Below, one piece after another: positions 1 to 5,528 of a DNA stretch of 10,001 bases (position 1 is its first letter; each line of letters opens with the position of its first letter). This DNA is from Firmicutes bacterium UBA6226 (GTDB taxonomy: Bacteria > Bacillota_A > Clostridia > Peptostreptococcales > Acidaminobacteraceae). The DNA lies in NCBI GenBank assembly GCA_002441045.1, contig DJWQ01000163.1, positions 1 through 10,001 on the forward strand, given 5' to 3'. Position numbers and translations under genes: made by a program. The notes under the pieces were generated by a model. It ran no database searches. It was given only the letters and a program-made list of their open reading frames with translations, and was not told where the DNA came from.

Positions 1-435
1 GATCAGGATTATACGGGTGTGATTGAGAGAGCGCCAAGCCTAGAGGAAGGAATTAAAATTCCCTATCCAATTGTATTTCAAGAAAACGAAAATTTGCTAC
101 CTTGGAAGACCGTCGCAGGAAACCTAAGGGTGATCTCAAAAAATAAAGAAGTTACACCCTATTTGGATATGGTGGGGTTAATAGATGCGAAAGACAAGAA
201 ACCACATCAGCTATCTGGTGGCATGAAGCAGCGTGTGGGTATAGCAAGAGCGATTATGTGTGATTCGAAAGTATTACTCATGGATGAACCCTTCTCTAAC
301 TTAGATGGGCATTTGAGGGAGAAAATGCAAGCTTTAATTGTTGAACTGACGCAACGGCTAGGTCAAACGCTAATCTTTGTTACGCACGATGAGGTAGAAG
401 CAAAGGCAATAGCAACTCGAATCATTAGAATTTAG
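1..435 (+). CDS. ABC transporter ATP-binding protein, nitrate/sulfonate/taurine (SsuB/TauB) type, 5' end missing
   Basis: This is the nucleotide-binding subunit of an ABC importer, which hydrolyses ATP at the cytoplasmic face. The reading frame is open from base 1, so the true start and the Walker A loop lie upstream; the GTG at 19 is only an internal codon. Visible in order are the Q-loop (VFQENENLLPW), the signature LSGGMKQRVGIARA, Walker B with D-loop (VLLMDEPFSNLD) and the switch histidine (FVTHDEVEAKA). The LLPWKTVAGN stretch after the Q-loop is typical of the SsuB/TauB/NrtD branch, which imports sulfonates, taurine, nitrate or thiamine precursors; the substrate cannot be read from the ATPase. 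The protein stops about a dozen residues after the switch region, whereas relatives usually continue for tens of residues. The Q-loop to signature spacing also looks short, so it is a compact form or has lost its tail. A terminator follows. Confidence 0.9.
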   Translation, partial: DQDYTGVIERAPSLEEGIKIPYPIVFQENENLLPWKTVAGNLRVISKNKEVTPYLDMVGLIDAKDKKPHQLSGGMKQRVGIARAIMCDSKVLLMDEPFSNLDGHLREKMQALIVELTQRLGQTLIFVTHDEVEAKAIATRIIRI

Positions 436-473
436 CATTGCCAAGTGTACCAAACATGACGAATCATGCGAAC

Positions 474-524
474 TGAAAAGGAGCGATCACATCTGGCTAA
501 TTAGATGATGATCGCTCCTTTTCA
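474..524. terminator. Bidirectional intrinsic terminator between convergent genes
   Basis: A perfect 16 bp inverted repeat (474-489 with 509-524) encloses a 19 nt loop. The GC-rich core GGAGCGATCA is flanked outside by an A-tract on the left and a T-tract on the right, so either transcript ends in a U-rich run. It lies 39 bp past the ABC ATPase stop on the plus strand and 18 bp past the flavoprotein stop on the minus strand. It therefore fits as a shared terminator for both. Confidence 0.85.
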
Positions 525-541
525 ATTTGGGTTGTTATGAA

Positions 542-1765
542 TTACAGCTTGGCCCTAACGATTGAGGAATCTAAGGAATAAAGCTTGTCAGTTATTTCTC
601 CATCTTTAGTAAGAACTATTGCTGGCACTTGATCTAGATTTAACTTAAGTGCTAAACCGTTTGATTTGTAAACATCGATGCGATTGACTGCTATTTTACC
701 ACTAAATGTGCTTTCAATGGATTCAATTTCAGACAAGAAATTACGACTTGCTTCATCGATGGCATTGTAGACATAGATGAGGCCAGGTTTTTCTTTTTGC
801 ATGATTTTGTGATCAAAAATTTCCTTTTCAGCGATGTATCTTTCGGCTGCAGTACCTGCAATAGCACCGTCACCAACAGCGGTAGCAATTTGCTTTAGCC
901 ATTTATCCGTAACGTCACCTATTGCGAATACACCTTCAATACCTGTCTCTTTTTTCTCGTTTACGGTGATGTATTTTTGACGTGTTAACGGAAGTTGCTC
1001 TTCGAAAAGCTCAGTATTAGGCAAATAACCGATAAATTCAAAACAATTGTCACAGTCTACAGGAATCTCATCACCGGTCTTAACATTTTTAAGAACCACG
1101 CGCTTTAAGTGATCTTCACCTTCAAATCGCGTTACGACTGAGTTCCAAACAAACGCCATTTTAGGATTTGATAGTGCTGCTTCTTTGGCGATTTCATTAC
1201 AGTCCATGATGCCTTCGTCGTGCATAACCGATACGGTTACTTTGTCAGCAAACTTTGTAAGGAACATACCTTCTTCTATAGCCGCATCACCAGAACCGAT
1301 GACAACAACATGTTTGCCAGTATTGGCAGCTGCATCACAGGTTGCACAGAAGCTGATCCCTTTATCAAATAAAAATTCTTGCTCATTTTCTGCACCAGTT
1401 GTTCTAGGACGACCACCGGTAGCAATGATTACAACTTTTGCGAGATACTTATTTCTAAAGGTTTCAACCACTTTTTCTTCACCTTTTAAATCAACACTTG
1501 ATACAGCAGTTAATTTAAAATTAACGCCCATATTTTTAGCTTGTTCTTTCATAAGGTTTGTGATCGCTTCACCCTTAGGTGCGTCTGGAAAACCAGGATA
1601 ATTTGCAATTTCATTGGTATAAGTTGCAAGACCACCAACGAGTGCTTTTTCAAGCAAAAGTGTCTTTAATCTTGCTCTACCAGCGTATATAGCAGCACTT
1701 AGTCCAGCTGGACCTCCGCCGATAATCACGACGTCATAATGCTCAACGACTTTCTCTCTAGCCAT
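542..1765 (-). CDS. Thioredoxin-reductase-like FAD oxidoreductase with a cysteine-free thioredoxin-like C-terminal domain
   Basis: A 407-residue cytoplasmic flavoprotein, last gene of the sulfur operon. Seen: FAD Rossmann motif GGGPAG (16-21), redox pair C140-A-T-C143 in a CATCD context, second nucleotide motif GSGDAA (157-162), and the FAD-closing GVFAIGDV (278-285). Residues 1 to about 315 match a whole low-molecular-weight thioredoxin reductase (usually about 310-320 residues). Roughly 325-400 adds a thioredoxin-fold segment, with strand LIYVYN, a helix, and the cis-proline loop QVPAIV (P381). The usual WCxxC site reads as AIDEAS and no cysteine follows C241. The HRRxxxR motif that binds the NADPH 2'-phosphate is absent (VMHDEGIMDC instead), so the electron donor may not be NADPH. 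A second CxxC, C238-D-N-C241, is present. ATG at 1765 is preceded by AAGGAG at good spacing; 17 bp separate it from the transporter half upstream. Likely role (inference): reduction of a disulfide or persulfide partner in sulfur uptake. Confidence 0.88.
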   Translation of the reverse strand: MAREKVVEHYDVVIIGGGPAGLSAAIYAGRARLKTLLLEKALVGGLATYTNEIANYPGFPDAPKGEAITNLMKEQAKNMGVNFKLTAVSSVDLKGEEKVVETFRNKYLAKVVIIATGGRPRTTGAENEQEFLFDKGISFCATCDAAANTGKHVVVIGSGDAAIEEGMFLTKFADKVTVSVMHDEGIMDCNEIAKEAALSNPKMAFVWNSVVTRFEGEDHLKRVVLKNVKTGDEIPVDCDNCFEFIGYLPNTELFEEQLPLTRQKYITVNEKKETGIEGVFAIGDVTDKWLKQIATAVGDGAIAGTAAERYIAEKEIFDHKIMQKEKPGLIYVYNAIDEASRNFLSEIESIESTFSGKIAVNRIDVYKSNGLALKLNLDQVPAIVLTKDGEITDKLYSLDSSIVRAKL

Positions 1766-1782
1766 TTAAAACTCCTTTAAGC

Positions 1783-2343
1783 CTACATAAAGTATTTAAC
1801 CAACAACTTACTGCCCACTACAGCACCACCAAACATAGCTACGGCAAATACCCAGCCAGATAAAGAGAGTGATGCAATACCACTGTAGAGTGCGCCAATG
1901 TTACAACCAAATGCAATTCTTGCACCATAGCCCATTAATAGACCGCCAAGTGCTGCTGCAATGATTTGTTTTTTGGATTTAATCTTCTTAATCTTAAATC
2001 CAGAAGCCAACAGTGTCGCAGCAAGTGCACCAAAAATGATACCAAGATTTCTCCATGAATCGGCGTGATTGAGGAGTCCACCTTCAAGTGTTTTCTGTGC
2101 GCCTTGACTCGCGAAGTAGTACCATTTGTCCACACTGCCACCAAAAGCTTCATATACCCATGCACCCCAGACTGCAAATACGCCAGAAACGCCCCAAGGG
2201 TTTTTCGATACAGCGAGTGTAACGATCTGAAATAGCGATAATAAAACTGCAGCTGTTACATAAGTGAAGGGATTTTTCAACCATTTTATATAGTACTCAT
2301 TCGATTTTACTTTATCGAAAAATTTAACTTTTTTTTGTTCCAA
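1783..2343 (-). CDS. YeeE/YedE-family sulfur transporter, C-terminal-half subunit
   Basis: A 186-residue membrane protein, third gene of the minus-strand operon. The family (Sulf_transp; TsuA/YeeE) carries thiosulfate or related sulfur species through the inner membrane using conserved cysteines. The key motif is GYGARIAFGCNIGALYSG, with C147 followed by SLSLSGWVF, typical of the second half of full-length YeeE. Hydrophobic segments lie at about 27-46, 50-66, 99-116, 126-146 and 160-182; the long loop at 67-98 may face outside. At 186 residues it is about half of a full-length protein, and the operon's first gene supplies the other half. The start is TTG at 2343, because no in-frame ATG occurs before residue 137 and GGAGG sits 8 nt upstream of the TTG. 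It begins 34 bp after the TusA stop. Confidence 0.85.
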   Translation of the reverse strand: MEQKKVKFFDKVKSNEYYIKWLKNPFTYVTAAVLLSLFQIVTLAVSKNPWGVSGVFAVWGAWVYEAFGGSVDKWYYFASQGAQKTLEGGLLNHADSWRNLGIIFGALAATLLASGFKIKKIKSKKQIIAAALGGLLMGYGARIAFGCNIGALYSGIASLSLSGWVFAVAMFGGAVVGSKLLVKYFM

Positions 2344-2377
2344 GAGCTACACCTCCATAAATGGCGTGAAACCACCC

Positions 2378-2605
2378 CTATTTTGTTTTTTCAATGATTA
2401 CTTCCCACTCACCATCATCTACTTCTTCAACTTCAACATTGTAGCCTTCTTTTCTAGCCCACTCAGGTACGTTTTTCATCGCACAACTGTGGTCGATTTG
2501 AACGATTAATACATCGCCAATTTCAAGCTCGGCAATTTTATTTTGAGCCTTTACTAAAGGTACTGGACACGCTTCACCAAAACAATCTAACATTACTTCT
2601 TTCAT
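2378..2605 (-). CDS. TusA-like sulfur carrier protein, operon copy
   Basis: A 75-residue TusA/YedF-type protein. TusA proteins carry sulfur as a persulfide on the cysteine of a CPxP motif and pass it between enzymes; TusA-like partners (YeeD, TsuB) accompany YeeE/TsuA transporters. Seen: LDCFGEACPVPLVKAQ with C13 in CPVP, an extra cysteine five residues before it (C8), and a third in IDHSCAMKNVPEWA (C41). The frame extends upstream to 2659. The ATG at 2605 is preferred because GGAGG lies 5 nt before it and the family domain begins there. It sits between the genes for the two transporter halves: 75 bp after the N-half and 34 bp before the C-half. This placement argues for a dedicated acceptor of imported sulfur (inference). 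Confidence 0.9.
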   Translation of the reverse strand: MKEVMLDCFGEACPVPLVKAQNKIAELEIGDVLIVQIDHSCAMKNVPEWARKEGYNVEVEEVDDGEWEVIIEKTK

Positions 2606-2629
2606 GAGAACCTCCGAATTATTATTGAG

Positions 2630-2656
2630 TTTATAAACTCTAAATTTGATTTTCAA
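2630..2656 (-). promoter_or_regulatory. Possible internal promoter/operator upstream of the operon TusA gene
   Basis: The 75 bp gap between the transporter N-half and TusA holds a perfect 14 bp palindrome, GAGTTTATAAACTC, at 2627-2640. On the minus strand its centre is a -10-like TATAAA (2630-2635), with TTGAAA (2651-2656) upstream. The spacer is only 15 bp, shorter than the usual 17, so promoter strength is doubtful. The palindrome could be an operator or a small intercistronic structure. The call rests on pattern only. Confidence 0.3.
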
Positions 2657-2680
2657 CAAATGCTTTATGACGAGAAGGAC

Positions 2681-3364
2681 TTAGTGACTTGCACCGCGTT
2701 TTTTCTCGTATTTTTCTGCTATAATATATAGAGCTAACAGCACAAATAGCTGTAATAAAACTGCTCCCATCCAACCAAATACATCTGGTAGGAAGATACT
2801 TGGGCCTTTTGAGATGAAGAACTCTTTCCACCATCCAAAATCATGTGCGCCCCATAATGAGCCGATAACGAAGAATATAAGTGCGATGGTATTCATAATG
2901 AAACCTTCGCCAACACGCATCAATGTACCTGATGCACAACCACCTGCGATTACCATTCCAACACCAAATAAGAATGCGCCAACCACAGTTGCTAAACTGA
3001 TAGGAACGACATAGCTCATACCTGGGATCGGTAAGCCAGCAGAGGCATAACCATACTTAATCGCAGTAAAGCCAATGGTCGTAATGGCAAATGCAATTAT
3101 GACAGCGCGTGTTATAGATGTACCACCAGTTAAATAAGGATCACGCATCGATGCCGTAAAACAAAATCTTCCTTTTTGCAAAATGTAGCCAAAAGCGGAT
3201 CCAGTAATCCAGAAAAAGGCAACGTTTGAAGAGTTCATGTTTAGTAACAAAGCAACGACGACGATAAAAGCAACGGTTAGTACACCGAATGGAATCTGAT
3301 TCTTCTTAGGCTTTCGATTCGCTGAAGAGCGTCTCGATGATACTGTACTAGTTTGTTCAGCCAT
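2681..3364 (-). CDS. YeeE/YedE-family sulfur transporter, N-terminal-half subunit
   Basis: A 227-residue membrane protein and first gene of the minus-strand operon. It begins with a basic, serine-rich cytoplasmic stretch (1-24). Hydrophobic segments follow at about 26-42, 48-63, 86-104, 120-141, 155-171 and 197-216. Two family motifs are present: GRFCFTASMRD (C68) and GVGMVIAGGCASGTLMRVGEG (C143). With C147 of the downstream half, the pair supplies the three conserved cysteines that carry thiosulfate through full-length TsuA (family knowledge). The substrate could also be another sulfur or selenium species. ATG at 3364 has AGGAG 8 nt upstream. The gene is divergent from the LysR regulator. 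Length and lack of the second-half motif show it is a genuine half-transporter; no frameshift is involved, because an intact TusA gene separates the halves. Confidence 0.87.
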   Translation of the reverse strand: MAEQTSTVSSRRSSANRKPKKNQIPFGVLTVAFIVVVALLLNMNSSNVAFFWITGSAFGYILQKGRFCFTASMRDPYLTGGTSITRAVIIAFAITTIGFTAIKYGYASAGLPIPGMSYVVPISLATVVGAFLFGVGMVIAGGCASGTLMRVGEGFIMNTIALIFFVIGSLWGAHDFGWWKEFFISKGPSIFLPDVFGWMGAVLLQLFVLLALYIIAEKYEKKRGASH

Positions 3365-3412
3365 TTTTCACACTCCTGAAAAAAAGTTTGCTACACTCTT
3401 AACAATCTCACA

Positions 3413-3440
3413 ATAATATGATAACATTTTATCAATAAAA
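3413..3440 (-). promoter_or_regulatory. Candidate promoter of the sulfur operon with a palindromic operator in its spacer
   Basis: On the minus strand a -10-like TATTAT (3413-3418) and a poor -35 (TTTTAT, 3435-3440) are separated by exactly 16 bp. Those 16 bp are the palindrome TGATAACATTTTATCA (3419-3434), with 6 bp arms around 4 bp. It contains a T-N11-A arrangement (T3419 to A3431), the loose consensus of LysR-type binding sites. A second inverted pair, GGTATC (3441-3446) and GATACC (3479-3484), lies next to it towards the regulator gene. This is the region where an autoregulating LysR protein would be expected to bind. The palindrome is seen; the promoter and binding roles are inferred. 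Confidence 0.4.
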
Positions 3441-3526
3441 GGTATCCCACACAATTCTGAAGCAGTATAAGAAAAACCGATACCAAACTGCGGACGATAT
3501 AAGGCATTATGATAATGAGGTGAACG

Positions 3527-4426
3527 ATGAACTTACAAGCATTGGCATATTTTAGAGAAGTGGTAGAAACGAAAAGCATATCAAAGGTGGCTGCAAATCG
3601 CCATATTTCCCAGTCTGCTCTTAGCCAAAATATTCATAAGCTTGAGGATGAGTTGGGGTTCATGCTACTTGAAAGAAGCAACAAAGGGGTTATGCCCACT
3701 GAGGCTGGAAGAATCTTGTTTAAGTATTCAGGAACGATGATGCGTATCTATGAAAAGATGACAGAAGAATTAGACGCGCTTCAGTTCAGTATGGAAAATA
3801 TAAGAATTAACGGTTCATTGTCCTTAGTAGATTATTCTTTACCTTGTGTCCTATACAAAGTTAAGAAAAAATACCCAAGTTATAATTTTGAGATGAAAGC
3901 AAAATCTAATTTGGATTCGATTAATGACCTTCTAAATGAGTTAACGGATTTATGTTTTATCACTGAAGAGCCATGTGATGATCGATTAGAATTTAGTCGG
4001 ATAGGAAAAGAGCGATTTGTATTAATCGCTGCTGCGGGAACAAGAATCCCTGATCGCATTGATGTTCAGGATTTGCAAAAGTATGAGATGATATTGCTGG
4101 ACGATGATACCTCTACCATCTCTCAATTTATGAAGAGTAAGCTAAAAACAGTTGGGCTTACTATAGATAAGATTCCGATTATGTTTAAGGTAGATTCCAT
4201 ACCTGCTGCCAAATCTTCTGTTCATAACAATTTAGGGATTTGTTTTTTACCTTATATGTCAGTAAAAAAAGAAATCTATGAGAAGAAATATAAGATAATT
4301 GAAGTTGCAAACTTTGATTTAGATTTTGATATATTTTTAGTAACTCATAAAAAATGCAATCGTCACAGAGCCGTTACAGATGTCTATAATTACTTTGTCG
4401 AAAATGGCGAAAAGGATTTTTGTTAA
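3527..4426 (+). CDS. LysR-family transcriptional regulator
   Basis: A 299-residue protein of standard LysR length. The N-terminal winged helix-turn-helix is clear: MNLQALAYFREVVETKSISK, then AANRHISQSALSQNIHKLEDELG (about 22-44), LLERSNKGVMPTEAG (47-61), and a linker helix to about 90. The remainder is the periplasmic-binding-protein-like effector domain, with features such as LCFITEEP and NNLGICFLPY. LysR proteins usually bind as tetramers and respond to a small-molecule co-inducer, which cannot be predicted here. The ATG has GAGGTG just upstream. The gene is transcribed away from the sulfur transporter operon, from which 162 bp separate it, and towards the second TusA gene. The classical divergent arrangement suggests it controls the operon and possibly both TusA genes, as CysB-type regulators do for sulfur genes elsewhere. 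The target assignment is inference. Confidence 0.92.
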   Translation: MNLQALAYFREVVETKSISKVAANRHISQSALSQNIHKLEDELGFMLLERSNKGVMPTEAGRILFKYSGTMMRIYEKMTEELDALQFSMENIRINGSLSLVDYSLPCVLYKVKKKYPSYNFEMKAKSNLDSINDLLNELTDLCFITEEPCDDRLEFSRIGKERFVLIAAAGTRIPDRIDVQDLQKYEMILLDDDTSTISQFMKSKLKTVGLTIDKIPIMFKVDSIPAAKSSVHNNLGICFLPYMSVKKEIYEKKYKIIEVANFDLDFDIFLVTHKKCNRHRAVTDVYNYFVENGEKDFC

Positions 4427-4430
4427 AAAA

Positions 4431-4463
4431 AAAATCGGCGGACTTTATAAGTACGCCGATTTT
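4431..4463. terminator. Bidirectional intrinsic terminator between the LysR and second TusA genes
   Basis: The arms AAAATCGGCG (4431-4440) and CGCCGATTTT (4454-4463) pair perfectly. Four more base pairs form inside after one G-A mismatch, leaving a 3 nt loop. A run of ten A (4425-4434) gives the minus-strand transcript a strong U-tract, so termination should be better for the TusA gene. The plus strand has only four T. It starts 5 nt after the LysR stop and ends 17 nt past the TusA stop. Confidence 0.85.
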
Positions 4464-4479
4464 GGACTTTAATATTATA

Positions 4480-4698
4480 TTATGGTTTTGTGACAATGAT
4501 TTCCCAAACACCATTCATCACTTCATCGATTTCAAAAGTGAACTCTGATTTTGCTAAGTATTCTTTAATGGATTCAATGACACAACTGTGATCAACCACC
4601 ATTTCAAGTGAATCGCCACTGATCATGTGCTCCATTTCATGTTGCATCTTAATTAAAGGTACTGGACAGATATCGCCAAAGCAATCAATTTTATTCAT
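4480..4698 (-). CDS. TusA-like sulfur carrier protein, stand-alone copy
   Basis: A 72-residue paralogue of the operon TusA. Shared features are IDCFGDICPVPLIKMQ with C11 in CPVP and C6 five residues earlier, the VDHSC motif (C39), and a closing GVWEIIV strand. Both copies keep the same three cysteines. The frame extends upstream to 4758, but that would run into the glycosyltransferase start. The ATG at 4698 begins the family domain and has GGGAG 9 nt upstream; an earlier ATG at 4707 abuts the GGGAG with no spacing. It is monocistronic, ends in a good terminator, and is convergent with the LysR gene. It may be an alternative sulfur carrier for a different acceptor (inference). Confidence 0.88.
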   Translation of the reverse strand: MNKIDCFGDICPVPLIKMQHEMEHMISGDSLEMVVDHSCVIESIKEYLAKSEFTFEIDEVMNGVWEIIVTKP

Positions 4699-4731
4699 AA
4701 TGATCATCTCCCAAACTTTTATACATAAATT

Positions 4732-4740
4732 AGTATAACA
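4732..4740 (-). promoter_or_regulatory. Extended -10 promoter candidate for the stand-alone TusA gene
   Basis: Read on the minus strand this is TGTTATACT: a TG-N extension followed by TATACT, one base from consensus. No good -35 is seen 17 bp further upstream, as expected of extended -10 promoters. Transcription would start near 4725, leaving a leader of about 27 nt that includes GGGAG. The site lies 20 bp from the start codon of the divergent glycosyltransferase, so both genes must initiate in a very small shared region. Confidence 0.45.
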
Positions 4741-4760
4741 CAAGAAAAGAGGACGCATAG

Positions 4761-5528
4761 ATGTTTTCGATTATTATTCCCGTCTACAATAGCTCGACGT
4801 CGCTTTTTGAATTGAATAAAGAAATCAGCGTTTTTTTCGATAATCAAAGCTGGGAATACGAATTAATCTGGGTAGATGATTGTAGTCATGAAGCTACTAA
4901 AAGTGCACTTCAGGAAGTTCTAAAAGAAGGTCGCTCACAATTTTGCAAAGACATGACACTGATCACACTGCCCAAAAATTTAGGCCAACAGAAAGCGTTG
5001 TATTTAGGACTTTTAAAGGCCAAAGGCGAATATGCCCTTACCATAGATGATGATTTACAGCATGATATTAGAGCTTTAACCATACTCCTAAGTCAAGCGG
5101 TCACTCAAAACGCTGATTTGGTTTTTGGTCAATACATCTCATATGGTGCGGGTAAAATAAGAAAAAGTGGATCGAAAATTATTGGCACATTTTTTAAGAT
5201 GAAGTATCCTGTATTAAATGGACATCGGGTTAGCAGCTATCGCTTGATCCACAAGAGGCTATATACGTGCTTGCCAAACATAGAGATTGTTCAAATGAGT
5301 CAAACGTTTGTCTATTTAAGTGCTGAACTTTTAAAATACGCGATGCGTGTGGAAAGTGTCTTTATCGAACGAAGGCAAAGAGCGTATGGTCAATCGGGGT
5401 ATACTTTTATAAAGTGTGCTAAAATTGGATGTCAACTGATCTTAAATTATGGTATTTTACCACATAAGAAACAGGAGTACTTAAATGAAAAAAATAATGA
5501 TGGTTGGCGCAGGAAGTTGCCAAATTAA
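4761..5528 (+). CDS. Family 2 glycosyltransferase, GtrB/DPM-like, without membrane tail
   Basis: A 255-residue GT-A fold enzyme that transfers a sugar from a nucleotide donor, by family similarity probably to a polyprenyl-phosphate lipid or a cell-surface glycan. Seen: N-terminal FSIIIPVYN (2-10), donor-binding VDDCSHEAT (38-46), NLGQQKALYLGLLKAKGEY (73-91), the metal-binding DDD (96-98) with LQH, and RRQRAYGQSGYTF (204-216) at the place of the GtrB R-x-x-G-x-S-K/G-Y motif. GtrB-like enzymes usually continue into one or two membrane helices. This one ends after a single semi-hydrophobic stretch (about 215-233) and a polar tail, so it is probably soluble or peripheral. ATG at 4761 has AGAGG 8 nt upstream. 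Its last 44 bases overlap the start of the ATP-grasp gene in another frame, so the two are co-transcribed and probably translationally coupled. Confidence 0.85.
   Translation: MFSIIIPVYNSSTSLFELNKEISVFFDNQSWEYELIWVDDCSHEATKSALQEVLKEGRSQFCKDMTLITLPKNLGQQKALYLGLLKAKGEYALTIDDDLQHDIRALTILLSQAVTQNADLVFGQYISYGAGKIRKSGSKIIGTFFKMKYPVLNGHRVSSYRLIHKRLYTCLPNIEIVQMSQTFVYLSAELLKYAMRVESVFIERRQRAYGQSGYTFIKCAKIGCQLILNYGILPHKKQEYLNEKNNDGWRRKLPN

Noticed and set aside
1185..1601. Plus-strand reading frame of 138 codons inside the flavoprotein gene
   Set aside because: It is antisense to a gene with clear FAD and CxxC motifs. It has no recognisable domain, and its composition fits a shadow frame.
2640..2834. 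Minus-strand frame of 64 codons between the TusA gene and the transporter N-half
   Set aside because: Most of it overlaps the transporter N-half gene in another frame, and it lacks a domain or a clear ribosome binding site.
1783..3364. A frameshifted or broken single YeeE/YedE gene
   Set aside because: An intact TusA gene with its own ribosome binding site lies between the halves, and each half has its own start signal and complete motifs.
542..3364. Selenium-metabolism (YedE/YedF) locus
   Set aside because: YedE/SirA-like pairs do occur in selenium loci, but no selD, selenoprotein or other selenium gene is visible here, and the three-cysteine pattern fits thiosulfate transport at least as well. 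Not excluded, only not supported.
3365..3526. Riboswitch or T-box leader for the sulfur operon
   Set aside because: The likely leader is only about 40 nt, and no S-box, T-box or terminator/antiterminator pair could be drawn.
4699..4758. Longer N-terminus for the stand-alone TusA protein
   Set aside because: It would place the start inside the glycosyltransferase leader, lacks a ribosome binding site, and adds residues absent from the TusA fold; the ATG at 4698 fits better.
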